From NCBI GenBank assembly GCA_002077065.1, contig NAJO01000040.1, forward strand, positions 186,001-250,000: a stretch of 64,000 bases of DNA. The letters are read 5' to 3'. Shown in pieces: positions 1 through 11,201 of this stretch. The position numbers and the translations under genes are program-made. Position 1 is the first letter of the stretch; the number at the start of each line of letters is the position of its first letter. The notes beneath the pieces are model-generated. The model searched no databases. It saw only the letters and a list, made by a program, of their open reading frames with translations, and was not told the origin of the DNA. This DNA comes from Cryoendolithus antarcticus (lineage: Eukaryota; Ascomycota; Dothideomycetes; Cladosporiales; Cladosporiaceae).

Positions 1-956
1 ACGCTGGCCTTCTTGTTCCAGCCCAGTGGCAGATAAGCAGTTGACACGACTTTGACAAAGTACATGTAATTGTACGCCTTCTCGGCGGTCTTCTGATCGG
101 TATCGTCCAGAGGATTGAGATGGTGGTTACTCCACGCCATGCCTCTTTGCCCGACTCTCTTGACCACGTCGTCTGAAAGTTGAGGACCGAATCGAAGATG
201 ATGCACCTTGTGCGTGAATGTATGCTCCACGCCCTCTGCGCCAGCAAAGTAGTTCTCCAGATCGTGCACATGCATGTTCCCATTGCTGAAACTCTTGCCA
301 GGCGCAAAGTGGAAGTTTCCTACGACTTTGTTGACACGAATGCCTCCCTCGATCCTGCAGCCTTCCTTTCTCTGCTCGTCAAGGTGCTCACTGTAGTGTT
401 CCCGTTCACATTGCTCGACGTTCTCGCCGCGGCCGAAGGACCAGGACACACTGGCGTACGCCTCCCGCACTTCGGCGCAAGTATTGCAGCAGCCAGTCTT
501 GATTGCATTGGGCGGTGCAGGTGCACCATAGCACTCGCCGCAGTACCCCTCCTTCAAATGGACCGCAGGCTCACCAGCATGCAACTCCAACGCCGTCGTC
601 TCAATAACCCCGCTCCCCTCCTTCTCAGGCCGTAGTCGCACCTTATTGACCCCATGCATAACGCCCGTCTGTATCTCACCCGACACATCCATGACGTCCA
701 GCGTGAGCAACTCGCAAGGCACGCGCGGAAATGAGATGTTCAGATGAATCTCCATCTTCTCGCCGCGGCCCTTGTCGACTATGATCTCCGGGTGGACGAT
801 CAGTCGCCGGTAGTCGGCCCACTCGCCCCATGCTAGCCAGAGGATGAGGAGGAGGGAGGTGACTGTTACGATGCCGCCGGACGTTGTGCGGACACGGGCA
901 TCTTCGACGGTTTTGGTGAAAGCGTCGAGCTTGACGAAGCGGTTTTTTGGCGGCAT
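1..956 (-). CDS. ERV46: ERV46/ERGIC3-like COPII cargo receptor (3' end cut by window)
   Basis: Homologue of Erv46/ERGIC3, a membrane protein that cycles between ER and Golgi with Erv41 and helps retrieve and export cargo in COPII vesicles. The reading frame is open from the ATG at 956 to the window edge (318 codons) without an intron. The N-terminus MPPKNRFVKLDAF is followed by the first TM segment (IVTVTSLLLILWLAW). The luminal part has the family cysteine signature GYCGECYGA followed by CCNTCAEVREAY. The second TM segment and the C-terminal tail lie outside the window. The start is chosen because FxKLDAFxKT at the extreme N-terminus is typical of the family. It is divergent from the ELRD family copy starting at 1617. 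Confidence 0.93.
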   Translation of the reverse strand, partial: MPPKNRFVKLDAFTKTVEDARVRTTSGGIVTVTSLLLILWLAWGEWADYRRLIVHPEIIVDKGRGEKMEIHLNISFPRVPCELLTLDVMDVSGEIQTGVMHGVNKVRLRPEKEGSGVIETTALELHAGEPAVHLKEGYCGECYGAPAPPNAIKTGCCNTCAEVREAYASVSWSFGRGENVEQCEREHYSEHLDEQRKEGCRIEGGIRVNKVVGNFHFAPGKSFSNGNMHVHDLENYFAGAEGVEHTFTHKVHHLRFGPQLSDDVVKRVGQRGMAWSNHHLNPLDDTDQKTAEKAYNYMYFVKVVSTAYLPLGWNKKAS

Positions 957-1616
957 TGTGGAGGGATGGGCGAGGAAGTCCGGGAAGCCTTGCGGAAGTG
1001 TTGCAGTAGAAGGAGAGGAGGATCAATGGCCAGACATGGAGTTGGTATTGTCGGTCAGCATCTGACACTCGGCTTATCTCACGTGCTCAGTACTTGTAAG
1101 GTAAGATGCTCGTGCATTGAGAGTTCAAGCAATCCTACGGCTCCAGATGCCAACTGCAATCTGGCCAAGTCAATGCGGCTGAATCTGGCTTTCGTCTGAC
1201 TCAGCACGCTATTCTCACTTCATCACAGCCGGCGACACCTTCCTTTTCTTCTCTTTCCCATGCCATCTAATTAGATGTCTGTGGTGCATGATGCAACGTC
1301 AACAAAGACGACATTGTAGAATCACAGTGCAATTCTTCAATGCCACGGCCATGTCGATAGAAGCCCATGAAGCGATTCGAAAGTGTGAAGGAGCGCACTC
1401 AGATCAGTGGAGGAGACGGTAGAAAAGTGCTGTATACCGGAAGGCATCCCTATGGAATTTCCCGTTGTGCTTGCTGAAGGCATGTAGCCGAGAGGAGGAG
1501 CATTCGTCCTGACTCTAACATCTGCCTTTCATCCACATTTCGCTACACAATTGCGACATATTCATCTTCATCGGCATTCTCACATCTTTACACTGATAGT
1601 CTCTAGCTGCCATCCA
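957..1616. other. Intergenic, divergent promoter region
   Basis: This stretch separates ERV46 (leftward) from the first ELRD family copy (rightward). Only short open frames without family features are present, and I see no RNA gene. Confidence 0.5.
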
Positions 1617-2431
1617 ATGGCGCTCCAATCCCAAGACATCTTTCCGTTCCTCAGTCTCTCAAGAGAGCTGCGCGACACAGTCTACACTGCCGCACTCCGG
1701 GAAGATGAGGTGCTCATACTTGACAACGCGGCATCTGTGTCGGACACTCGCATTACTGCCATCAACTACATACCCCCGCACCTACTCCGCATCGACCAAA
1801 TGTTCAAGAGCGAGTACTTGGAAGTATGCAAACCCCGGATGTTGTTGCGAGTTCATGGTACCCTGCCCAGAAATCGGGAATTGAACATACCAGCTTCCAG
1901 CAGGGGAAAAGCAGCCTGGATCTTCGCGAACTGTCGGTCAGCGTCACTCGGGCTCGTGGAAACGATTCCGCCGCGCATACCCATGATGTGTAAGATTATG
2001 GCTCGGGTCCCGCTCATGTTCATCACACGGCTGACAAAAACGTAGATCATCTCTACATTCTGAAGTCTTGGACACGCACATTGACAATATTTCTCCCGTC
2101 TCTGGGATCGATCAAAATCCACCTGACCCTCATAGCTTCTTGAAACAGCGACTACGCATCAATCCCCGCGAAAGCAGACAATCTCGGTGCCGATCTCATG
2201 ATGTTAAACTTGTTTGCAATGCCTTTTGCGAACATTACTCGCCGCTTGAGCTTTTGCGGCCGGCTGTGGTCAACTCGAGCGGATCCGGAGGGAGAGAGAC
2301 ATCCAGTCTTGGGCAATCTCATAGTCTATGACTTGCTACCAGCGAGTGAAGGTGAACTCGACACTTGGCGCGGTGTGCGTCTGCAGGTGGTGAAGGCGGG
2401 AAAGTGGAAGTCGGAGTATATGGACGCATGA
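1617..2431 (+). pseudogene. ELRD (F-box-like) family copy 1, probably degenerate
   Basis: First of five related copies. From the ATG at 1617 the frame reads PFLSLSRELRDTVY, the LPxELRDxIY helix common to fungal F-box-like/2EXR-like proteins, then IDQMFKSEYLEV. A donor-like GTATGC follows at 1824. The coding-like continuation is in another frame (about 2046-2431: LYILKSW, then MMLNLFAMPF, ending KWKSEYMDA) and holds an in-frame TGA at 2141-2143. I could not find one intron that restores the frame. It is either a decayed gene or a gene with an unrecognised splice pattern. Proteins of this type are numerous in Dothideomycetes and have no established substrate. Function is not assigned. Confidence 0.5.
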
Positions 2432-2789
2432 GGTAATGGTGTTGCGACTGCAGGCGCAGTCGGGTTGGAAGTTGCGCAGCATTTTCACACGATTAATCAG
2501 CGTCGCCGTGAGCGCAGCAGGTTTCGTAGATCTTGTTATGCACGCTTCACTTAGCAGGTCCCCTCGCACTTTCCTCACTGCCTGCGCTGGCTGCGCCGCC
2601 GCTTCGGGAACCGCACGTCATTTGATGACTCTGACTAATGCTAGAACCATCTCTCGAAGACTTCTGCTACTTGAATTCCATCAGATACAGAGTACTCTAT
2701 CCTGCATCTACTAACAAGGCTGTTACAAACGACGCTCGAACTTGGGATAATCCAGGTGCACCGCTCTGCCACGGCACCCCTCGAACAGT
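2432..2789. other. Spacer between ELRD copies 1 and 2
   Basis: No supported gene. Short frames here lack family motifs. Confidence 0.4.
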
Positions 2790-3697
2790 ATGAGTTCCTC
2801 ATCCCCGTCGTGCGGATCTCGTGCGCTGCTCGGACTGGACCCAAAAAAGGTCGAGGGAATCCAGGCAATTGGAGGGATTGAGGGTATCGACGTGCTCACC
2901 CAGCAAGCTGAGCCATGCCGATTCTTTGCTCTTCCTTGCGAACTGCGCGACAATATCTACGCTCTTCTCCTACGAGATACATCTGTCGAGCTGCCCGCAG
3001 TTCAGTGGCAAAAGATGCATTTCATCCGCGCGACTCGCTGGAGGGTCTACTATGCGATTGACTTTAGCATTGTCTCGTCAATAAACAGTTCAAAGCCGAG
3101 TACATGGAGGTTTCTGTTGGTGCTATGCACTCCGAAATATTCGTACAGTCACCGGCCTAACCTGACATCAGAAGGGGGGTGGGCTATATTTGGGCACCGC
3201 GATTCTCGAAGATTGTGCCACAAGTGCGCAGTGCGAAAGTCACGGTAGAGACATGGGACGGCATGGGAAGAGAGGACTTTGAGATTAAGTCATGGCTGCA
3301 GCGTGTTGACCCAGCTAGGCCCAATGAATTGACAGTCTGCGCAGCTGGTATAGAAGACCTCCGTTACATACTCACGCGGCTGCGATGCTTCCCAAATCTG
3401 GTGCGCGTGAGAGCTGTCCTGCAGCTCTCCATGGCAGGTCACGATCAGGGCACTGATGTACGGGACGACGAATCGAAATCCTCGGTGCTCGCAGCGGGTC
3501 CACCCATCAACGATCTCGTTGCGAACATACAGCGCTTCAGCACGGTCGACTTACGATTCGACGATCAGAAATTAACGCGGCGTGTGACGCTAGTTGGCAA
3601 TTCATGGAGGGAGATGGCATACGACACGCAATGGGTTTGTGGAAAGCACAACTACATCTGGTATTACTGCGACAGTTGCCGAGGAGACGAAGAGTAA
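2790..3697 (+). pseudogene. ELRD (F-box-like) family copy 2, frame-disrupted
   Basis: The ATG at 2790 opens a frame with FFALPCELRDNIYALLLRD, matching copies 1 and 3. The next conserved block, NKQFKAEYMEV, is one frame away (from about 3080), as a 1-nt deletion near 3075-3080 would produce. An intron-like stretch follows from about 3110 (GT) to 3171 (AG), with a CTAAC branch site at 3157-3161. The longest downstream block is 3173-3697: IVPQVRSAKVTVE, RYILTRLRCFPNLVRV, ending YYCDSCRGDEE. The obvious splice boundaries do not fully restore the frame. Most likely a pseudogene or a gene model needing RNA evidence. Function unknown. Confidence 0.5.
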
Positions 3698-3928
3698 GAC
3701 AACTTGGAAGGGGTGGGAGCTTGTGGTCGAGGAGGCGGGCTCGCGGGACGAGTGTTGTGCTATGCGGTGCAGACAGAAGCACGATGATGAGTCTCATCCT
3801 GGAGTCTGAAGAGAAGATGCTTGCTTCGACTGGGTGAAGAGAGCATTGTTGCAGGAAGAGCTCCTCTCATCTACTTCAACATGTAGAAGCCTCTCGAAGG
3901 TGCCTGACAGATCGTGGTCTCGCTCACG

Positions 3929-4443
3929 ATGCTTACAAGAACAGCTCCTCGGCCTCATCCTCCAGAGAAACTGGATCTACTCACTTGTAACATGTATCCT
4001 CAAACCAAATGCCCGTTTCTCGCCATACCTCGCGAGCTGCGGGACAGGGTCTACACCTTCGCGCTCAGAGATGTCACCCTATTGCGCGTTGGTCTTCGCT
4101 CTACAAGCATGCACATCCACGTTGCAAACTTCACTATCACGTCCCTATCGCAGGCAGGAGCTGCCCGCGTCAACAGAACAGACAGTTCAGCAAAGAATAT
4201 ATCGAGGCGTACGCAAATGCACTGCACCTGACGAATCGTGCAGACTCTTAGGAGCAGGACTCCTTCCAGAACGATAGTGGCCACACTAGCACGCTGCTAA
4301 CTTGGGAGAGGAGAATTGAGTGGCTCCGTCCGAAAGTGCGTACAGTGGAGCTGATGATCAAGGCATCGAATGGAGTGGATCAGAAGTGCTTCTATGGTGA
4401 GTTCCCTTGCTCCTTTGTAGTTCCACATACGTTCCCAGCAAGC
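3929..4443 (+). pseudogene. ELRD (F-box-like) family copy 3, truncated and frameshifted
   Basis: In-frame ATGs lie at 3929 and 3992. The frame carries PFLAIPRELRDRVYTFALRD and reaches ARVNR, where it breaks. The conserved continuation NRQFSKEYIEAY is in the next frame. The break coincides with a perfect tandem 5-base duplication (ACAGA twice, 4173-4182), and removing one unit would give RVNRQFSKEY as in the sister copies. After an intron-like stretch with a GCTAAC branch sequence (near 4290), the last recognisable block is RIEWLRPKVRTVEL. The C-terminal half seen in copy 2 is missing. Interpreted as a pseudogene. Confidence 0.5.
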
Positions 4444-4697
4444 TGATATGTGATGCACAATACCGCTGGAAAGCAATGAGCTCAAGAGTGGGCGGTGAAA
4501 GACTCTTTGCATGGTACACTTGGCTGCAATTTGCGACCATCAGCTTCCGAAGCTGCATGTAGTATCCAGTACTGATGCACCCGTGGCGGTGGTGTCCGAT
4601 GTCACGGGACTGCTCTCGGTGACTTGCCTTAGCCTCCATCGTACTGTGTGGTTCCGCTCACAACTGCTCAAGCAAAAGTGCCCAGCTGACGAGAGAG

Positions 4698-5339
4698 TCA
4701 AGATCTTACTAAGTAGTAGTCACCATACGAGGCGGCAATGCTCTGCTGCTCCGGGCCCCTTTGCATCTCCGCCTCGTAGTCAGCAGCCGTAATCGCGCAC
4801 AAGATCCCAGTGTCGCGTTCCGCCAGAAACTCGTCATCCCACCCAGCCCGTCCCACGATTTCCATGTCGACACCCAGCCAAGCTGCAGGGTCTTGTGAGC
4901 GCGTGACGCGATAGCAGACGCTCGGGACGTAGAGCTCGTACCTCCTGACACCGAGCGAGACGCGGTAGGGGTATATACTCGGAGGGTGGGGATCGCCACC
5001 GCGCGCGTTGACAGCCATGGCAAGGAAGCCGTAGACCTTGAGATCGCCCTTGAAAATGAGATCCCGAGGACTGATATCGATGAAACCAGAAAGGCGCAGC
5101 AGACTGGACTGATGAGCAGCCACTTGCCAAGCGTCGACATCGTCGCTCAGGATTCTTCTGCTAGTGCGCATGCCGTGCATGATCTCGACGTTAAGCAGGC
5201 GGAGCTCGGGCATCTCGTGGATCAGATCCCGTAGCTGTGCGGTAAGGAAGGCCGGGAGCTCTGATAAATGTTCGGTGCCCGGCTTAGATTGGAGAAGACT
5301 CCAGAGGCGACGAGATGGACTGGAGCAACGGAAGCACAT
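4698..5339 (-). pseudogene. ELRD family copy 4, C-terminal portion only
   Basis: An open frame of 213 residues related to the C-terminal half of copy 5. Both share KVYGF(L/V)A(M/I), a V(S/W)LG(V/I)(R/Q)R(Y/C)E block, PSV(C/L)YR(V/L)TRSQDP, AWLG and V(L/V)GRAG. Upstream the frame continues as RSCRQHVLLRNSEM, but a stop precedes it at about 5386, and the ELRD-containing N-terminus is absent. It could be the 3' exon of a spliced gene or a truncated copy. It lies tail-first next to copy 5 on the same strand, which suggests tandem duplication. Confidence 0.45.
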
Positions 5340-5423
5340 TTCAGAGTTGCGCAGCAGGACATGCTGTCGGCAGGATCGACGGACATGTCAGCCCCAAGAT
5401 GTCTAGCTCAAACCCAGACTGCC

Positions 5424-6382
5424 TCACATGGTCCCATCCCTCTCCATAGCCATCTCATAATCCCTTCCCGTAACCTCACAAACAAACGGCGTCGCCCGAT
5501 CCTCAACATAAAAGTAATCATCCCCTGCCCTCCCCAGCACCTTGAAATTCATCCCCAACCAGGCCTCCGGATCCTGAGACCTCGTAAGCCGATACAGCAC
5601 GCTCGGCTCCCTGATCTCGCAACGTTGAATCCCGAGCCAGACTCTCAGTCGCTCCATGCGGTGGGTTCGAAGCTCGTCGCCGAAACGATAGGTAGAGATT
5701 GCAACGAAGCCGTAGATGTTTAGGGTTCCGGGGAAGGAGAGTGAGGAGGCTGTCAGGGGGTAGAGGAGGGGGTGGTTGGACGTGAAGTCGAGTTCTAGGG
5801 CGTGGCGGGTTGTGCCGGTTGGGAAGAGGAGCTCGATGTTTAGGGTTGGGAGGGTTGGGAGGACGTGGAGTAGAGCGCGGACTTTGGGCGTGAGGAAGTC
5901 GGGATCGCCTGGCTGTGTTTCAGTGCTGTGATATGAGGGTCGACGGACAGATTGCTGCGTACCGTCCAGCTCGTCGGCGGGGAGCCACACCTGCCTCACA
6001 CCGAGAGCTAGCGTAAATGTCTTCACATGATCCAGCAGAGGCACAGTAGGGGTGTGACGCAGTAAGGCTTGAGCGAAACAATCATCTGCCTCCTGGTCTG
6101 CCAGTACCAAAGTAGATATCACAAGGTTGAGTCTGGGGTGCCTGTAGACCTCAGCAGTATACTCATCGCGAACTTGCCTGCAGATGAGCAGCGGTCGTGG
6201 TCGTGCGTGACCGTACCAGCTCGCTGTACTTAGCCAGAGTGGATTATGGGTACCGAAAGATGCGTCGGTTTTGTGGCCTCGCTCAGAGCACGGTAGATCC
6301 TGTTGCGGAGTTCGGGACTGAGCTTGAAGAACGGGGAGACGTTCCCCATTCGCGACGTTGTGGTATTGCTAATATCGGCCAT
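5424..6382 (-). pseudogene. ELRD (F-box-like) family copy 5, one frame break
   Basis: The ATG at 6382 opens MADISNTTT, then PFFKLSPELRNRIYRALSEA, the family motif. This frame ends at a TAA around 6233. The expected continuation, LLICRQVRDEYTAEVYRHP, is in a neighbouring frame and runs without interruption to the stop at 5424 (about 230 codons, ending MERDGTM). The two frames overlap, so one indel (for example in the run of A near 6270) would join them. A small intron is possible, but no GT-AG pair I tried restored the phase. The most intact member of the array. Function unknown. Confidence 0.5.
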
Positions 6383-7263
6383 AGTGTGAGTTTGCGTTGG
6401 GCGTCAAGCGTGCGCTCTCTGTCAGGGGGGACACCAGGTTTACGGCGTCTTGTTCTACAATACGGGTTTGAGAAAAGGAACGGAAAGAGTCAATGAGATA
6501 GGCGGAAAGGAATCGAGAACAGGATTCAGGACGGACGCAGAGACATAGCATAGTAGACTGCGCCGCTTGCTGGCGTACGACTTTGGCGGCTACTGTTATA
6601 GCATCATGTAGCCTGGCGTCGTCCATCCGACAACGCGGCGCAGGAGGTTTTGATCTTCTGTCTGCGGCGGTCGTGCGATGCTGGAGACCGCAAAGCCCGA
6701 TCGATGAGGGCATTGGTCATACTGGTGGGCAGCACAGTGGTATGTGCACAATAGGAAGAGGTGAGGTTGGCGAGAGGAGAGCACGAGTAGTGGCTTGGCG
6801 GGCGCCACCCCTCATGACGGCAGAGTCACGCCAATTTGGGCTGCAGCTCAGCATGGGTCGAGGCGTGGAACCGGTGACACAAAGGCAACTCTCGACCTCA
6901 GCAAACATCAGGCGGGAGTGGCCTCATCATCATTGACTGCCCGCGCGCTTGACCGGAGTGCAGAGCCGCATCTTGTACCTCACTGCATATCTACCTCTCG
7001 CTGCACACCCACTGCCACACCCTGATCGAACACACTTGCTAGATCTCCCACTATACTGGCGCAAAGGTTGGGACCCACTGGACTACGTTACGCGTACCCG
7101 ATCCTGCGAGATCATTCTTTGGTAATCAGAAGTGAGGTCAGCCGTACACTGTGACTCTGCACGACTCTCCCCGCGGGACGCCGGTCACTTTCTAGAACAA
7201 GGCAACTCCAGAGGCTGCCCGACGTGGAGCTAGGGCATACGCCAGCACTACATCACACCAAGG
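6383..7263. other. Intergenic, divergent promoter region
   Basis: Separates ELRD copy 5 (leftward) from the penta-EF-hand gene (rightward). No RNA gene or convincing coding frame seen. Confidence 0.5.
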
Positions 7264-8598
7264 ATGGCGTACAATAGAGGCTACAATCCCGATGCTCTGC
7301 CAGCGTACGTATATTTCACTTTACTTGTCTTCACTCCCACCTTTCACGTGCGCCTCACATGACCGAGCTGCCCCACCACGTGCACTGCCCTGCAGCCTCA
7401 CGACTGACTCGAGGTCCTTCACATAGACACGCCGAGCCAGAGCAAGCAGCGCAATTGATCAACAACGGCCGCCACCCCAGCAGCTCCATGTCCTCAGGCT
7501 ACAACAAGCCAGTCCCCGCCCCTCCCTCCTCAGCGATGTCCAACATGCGCCTAGACGACCGCGACAGAGACCGAGACCGTGATCGAGACAGAGAAAGGGA
7601 CCGCGACCGCGACCGAGACCGCGACCGCTACTCCTCCCGGCCGTCCCAACAACCCAGCCAAGTGCCAGGTGCGTACGGCTCCTCGAACCCCCCACCCCCC
7701 TCGAACTACGACTACAACCGCGCCAACGACGTCCGCTACAACACTTCCTACAACTCCTCCGCAAACCCGCCGCCTCCAGCGCGAGTAGCCTCTCAATCCC
7801 ACAACCAACCACCCCCAAGCCGCTCAACCTTCGCCTCCCCACCCCCACCAGCATCCTACGGCCAAGGCCCCGCCCCAGCGCAAGGCTCCCACAACCGCCC
7901 TCCAATCCCCGCGCAACAACGTCCACCAACCGTTGCGCCAAGTCCAAAAGATGCCTCTGATCGCGACGCCCTATGGCCGATTTTCCTACAGGTAGACAAA
8001 GACCGCAGTGGCCAGCTGAGCGAAGAAGAATTACGGCGCGCGCTAGTAAATGGCGATTACACAGCCTTCGACATCCACACCGTGAAAATGATGATCCGCA
8101 TGTTCGACACGGACCGCAGCGGAACCATAAACTTCGACGAGTTCTGCGGTCTTTGGGGCTTTTTGGCAGCCTGGCGCGGGCTGTTCGATCGCTTTGATGT
8201 CGATCGCTCTGGCACTATCTCCTTGCGGGAATTCGAGGACGCGTTGGTGGCTTTCGGATACCGGTTGAGCGGTGGGTTCGTGGGGCTGTTGTTCAATACT
8301 TATGCTAAGAATGTGCGTGGACGGGGCGATGAGGTCGGAAGGGAGAAGGGGCTGAGTTTCGATTTATTCGTGCAGGCTTGTATCAGTTTGAAGAGGATGA
8401 CGGATGTGTTTAAGCGGTATGATGAGGATCGGGATGGATATATTACGTTGAGTTTGTGAGTATCTGCCCTGCCTTTGATGTTGAGGGGAATTTGAGGGGT
8501 TTGCTGACGAGAAGTGCAGTGAGGAGTTCTTGACAGGTGCGCAGAGTCTCTTCTTGTTCAACTCCATCTCAACGGTCACCGATACCGGGCTGTATTGA
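7264..8598 (+). CDS. PEF1: Penta-EF-hand calcium-binding protein (Pef1/peflin/ALG-2 type)
   Basis: Model join(7264..7304, 7427..8455, 8520..8598), 382 aa. Exon 1 reads MAYNRGYNPDALPA and ends at GTACGT. Intron 1 (122 nt) is supported by phase and a CTGAC about 18 nt before its AG. Intron 2 (64 nt, GTGAGT...GTGCAG) restores the fifth hand as YITLSFEEFL. The N-terminus is disordered and P/S/Q-rich, with an (RD)n run near residues 60-85. The C-terminal half has EF loops DKDRSGQLSEEEL, DTDRSGTINFDEF, DVDRSGTISLREF and DEDRDGYITLSFEEF, plus a degenerate hand, as in PEF proteins. The family dimerises through EF5 and reports Ca2+ in secretory-pathway and budding events. The final residues after EF5 are the least certain. 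Confidence 0.85.
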
Positions 8599-9186
8599 GA
8601 GCTTCGCTGGAGTAATCAGCACTCACCGGACAACTATGCTGACGACCCGGCGTAGAAATCCTTCGCCAACTCAAATAACGAGCGGGTCAATGTCGATTCC
8701 ATCAGGACACTGCGCGACAGAACCTGAACCGAATGTCCGAATTCCGCGGCTGGCTTCAGTTTTCGAAAAGAGCAGACAAGGGAGAAGCGGTCTGCGCTCG
8801 CTCCTGGTGCCGTACTCCAGTACTGCGAACCTGACACGGATGAGGGCAATGCCTCGAGCTCATTCGGGCTCGTGGCTGAGTTCTCTCGGGACTGTAGGGC
8901 TATCGTCATTGGTTGTCTGGAACACATCGATATCTCGTGCAATCATGGCCCGGAGTTGTGATGATCTGACACGACATCAGCGGCGCACGATTGATGAAGG
9001 AGTAAGTCAATTGGCTAGAGGGCTAGAGCACCGATACCCCCAAACATGCATTGTTGAATCGCCAGTATGCAAAGTCTTTCCACAGCTTTCGCTGGATTTT
9101 CCCGATGCTGTTGAACTTCGTCCGCAACGCCTCGCTGGTGTACGCAAAAAATAAGTCCATGATCCCAAAGTGAACGCTCCCGAATC
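8599..9186. other. Intergenic, between convergent genes
   Basis: Lies between the ends of the PEF1 and MFS genes. An open frame at 8537-9154 here overlaps PEF1 exon 3 and lacks protein features. No RNA gene seen. Confidence 0.45.
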
Positions 9187-11201
9187 TCAGTGGCCTGCTT
9201 TCTCCAGATCCTTCACCCTCGCCTCGCCTCCCTCCGGCAACGGCGGCACACCCTCCTCCATTGCCCTTCCACTCCCTCCCGCAGTGCTCGGCCGGCTTCC
9301 TCCGCCGACACTCAGATCGCCACTCCGCCTCCCCAAATCCCCGCTCTTCCTCACCTTCCTACTAGCCTTCCTCTCATCTCTCTCGCTCTTGTCAAGCGCC
9401 GCATGCTGTTTCTCCGCCTCTAGCCCAACCTCAGCCTCATGATGCTCCCTGCTCAGCACTTTCTTCTGTATGAAGAAAGCCGCCACCAAACCTGCTGCGG
9501 AAAAGCAGGTGTACATTATCCACATCGGCTGCAGACTATCTGCGACAGCGGCACGAGCAATGACCGCCTGAGCGGCGGGAAGGGCGTTGATGACAGCGGA
9601 GTTGGCACCGGCGTTGCCGCCGCCGATCTGTTTTGCTAGCTGGGGCCCGAGAGCGGCGGTGAGCGAGGCGGATTTCTTGGCCATGCTGTTCTGGAAGACT
9701 ACCTGCCCGATGACGATTGAGATGGATGTGGCGAGTTGGCGACAGAATCCCAGCGTCGCGGTGGCGGTGCCGATATCGCGCGGGTTGATGTGGGCTTGCA
9801 GCGCTATGATAGGCGCTTGGAACAAGGGTCCTATTCCGAAGCCTGCTACGAGTTGGAAGACTATGAGTTTTGCCCAGGAGGATGTCGCGTCGAAGTTTAT
9901 AAATAGTCCGAAGCCGAGGGTCATCATTGAGAGGCCGAGGTAAATTGGAGGGATGAAGAGGCCGGCTTTGCGGACGTAGATGCCTGTGCCGATGCTGCTG
10001 ACTGAGAGGGCGGCGGCGGTGGGAAGGACGTAGACGCCGGACATGATTGGTGTGGCGCCGCGGACGGACTGAAAGTACAGGGGGAGGTAGTAGGACCCCG
10101 AGATGAAGACGAGGCCGTGGATGAAGACTACCGTCAGGCTGGCGATATTGGTGGTTTGCGCGAACAAGCGGGTCGGCATGAGTGGGTAAGGTGGGATGTG
10201 CTTCTCATAGAAACCGAAGATGACGAAAGTCAGGACGCCGAAGACTATGAGGCAGATCACTGTTGCTGAGGCCCAGGGGTATGTTTCGCCGCCAAATTGG
10301 AGGCCGAAGAGGAACATGAGCGTTGCGCCTATGACTAGGAGGGAGCCGATCCAGTCGATTGCTTTTAGGCCTTCCAGGATGGGGGTCGTGGGGGTTTTGA
10401 TGTCGAGGAATATCAGGAGGATGAAGAAGGCGAGGCCGTCGAGCGGGAGGTTGATGTAGAAGCTGCGTTCGCGTTAATATTGGATTCCTTGCTGTAGCAA
10501 GATGAGAGTACTTACCACCAGCGCCAGGACGCCCTCTCAGTGAGTACACCCCCGATAATGGGTCCGATAGCCGAGGCGAGCGACCATACGCCGCCGATGA
10601 CGCCGTAGAAGGCGCCGCGTACGCGGAGACTGAAAAGATCCCCGATCGTGATGTTCACGAGGATCACCAGCCCTCCGCCACCCAGACCCTGCACGGCGCG
10701 AGCAGCGATCAGCATGCCTATACTAGTCGACAGCGCCGCCACTAGTGAGCCAATCATGAACACAATGTTCGCCAGCAAAAGCATCGGTTTCCGGCCAAAG
10801 ATATCGGAGATCTTGCCCCATGACGGGACGGAGGCCGCATTCGCCAGAGTGAAAGCAGAGCCAATCCAGGTATAGCCGCTGGTGCTGTGGAAGTGCTCGC
10901 TGATAGTCGGCAGCGCTGTGGTGATGATGGTGACGTCTAGAGCGGCGAGGAAGACGGCCATGCAGAGTGCGGCCATGATGATTGCGACTTTGCCTTTGGA
11001 GCGGCCGCCGTACTCGTCGTTGGGGTCTGGTGCTCCGGCGGCGACATCGCCCTTCTCTGCCACTGCAGCATCTGCAGCAGGTGCTGCGGTCGGTGGTGGT
11101 GAGCCATGGTCAATTGGGCTGGGGGCGCTGGATTCGCCGTGCTTGCCAACACCAACAGGTTCGTTGAGCGTGCTCGATTTGGAGCTGTCGTCGGACGCCA
11201 T
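9187..11201 (-). CDS. MFS multidrug/toxin efflux transporter, 14-TM (DHA2) type
   Basis: Model complement(join(9187..10462, 10516..11201)). The 53-nt intron (GTAAGT...TTAAC...CGCAG) restores SWRWWCFYINLPLDG, the loop after TM6 that is diagnostic of 14-TM drug:H+ antiporters. Other signatures are ALDVTIITTALPTI (motif D1), GKISDIFGRKP (motif A), ARAVQGLGGGG and GPIIGGVL (motif C). The cytoplasmic N-terminus is P/A-rich and the C-terminal tail is basic (RDERKASRKVRKSGD). An in-frame ATG at 11240 could add 13 residues; 11201 (MASDDSSK) is preferred. Predicted plasma-membrane proton antiporter exporting drugs or metabolites; substrate unknown. No biosynthetic genes adjoin it. Confidence 0.9.

Noticed and set aside
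676..1068. 130-residue minus-strand frame at the ERV46 start
   Set aside because: Out-of-frame with ERV46, whose own frame shows the family cysteine signature and the TM segment.
3140..3175. Stop codon in ELRD copy 2 as proof of pseudogenisation
   Set aside because: The TAA lies within a stretch ending CTAACCTGACATCAG that looks like an intron 3' end, so that stop alone is not evidence; the separate frame change is.
8537..9154. 205-residue plus-strand frame after the penta-EF-hand gene
   Set aside because: Starts inside the last PEF1 exon in another frame, has no domain, and overlaps an opposite frame of similar quality.
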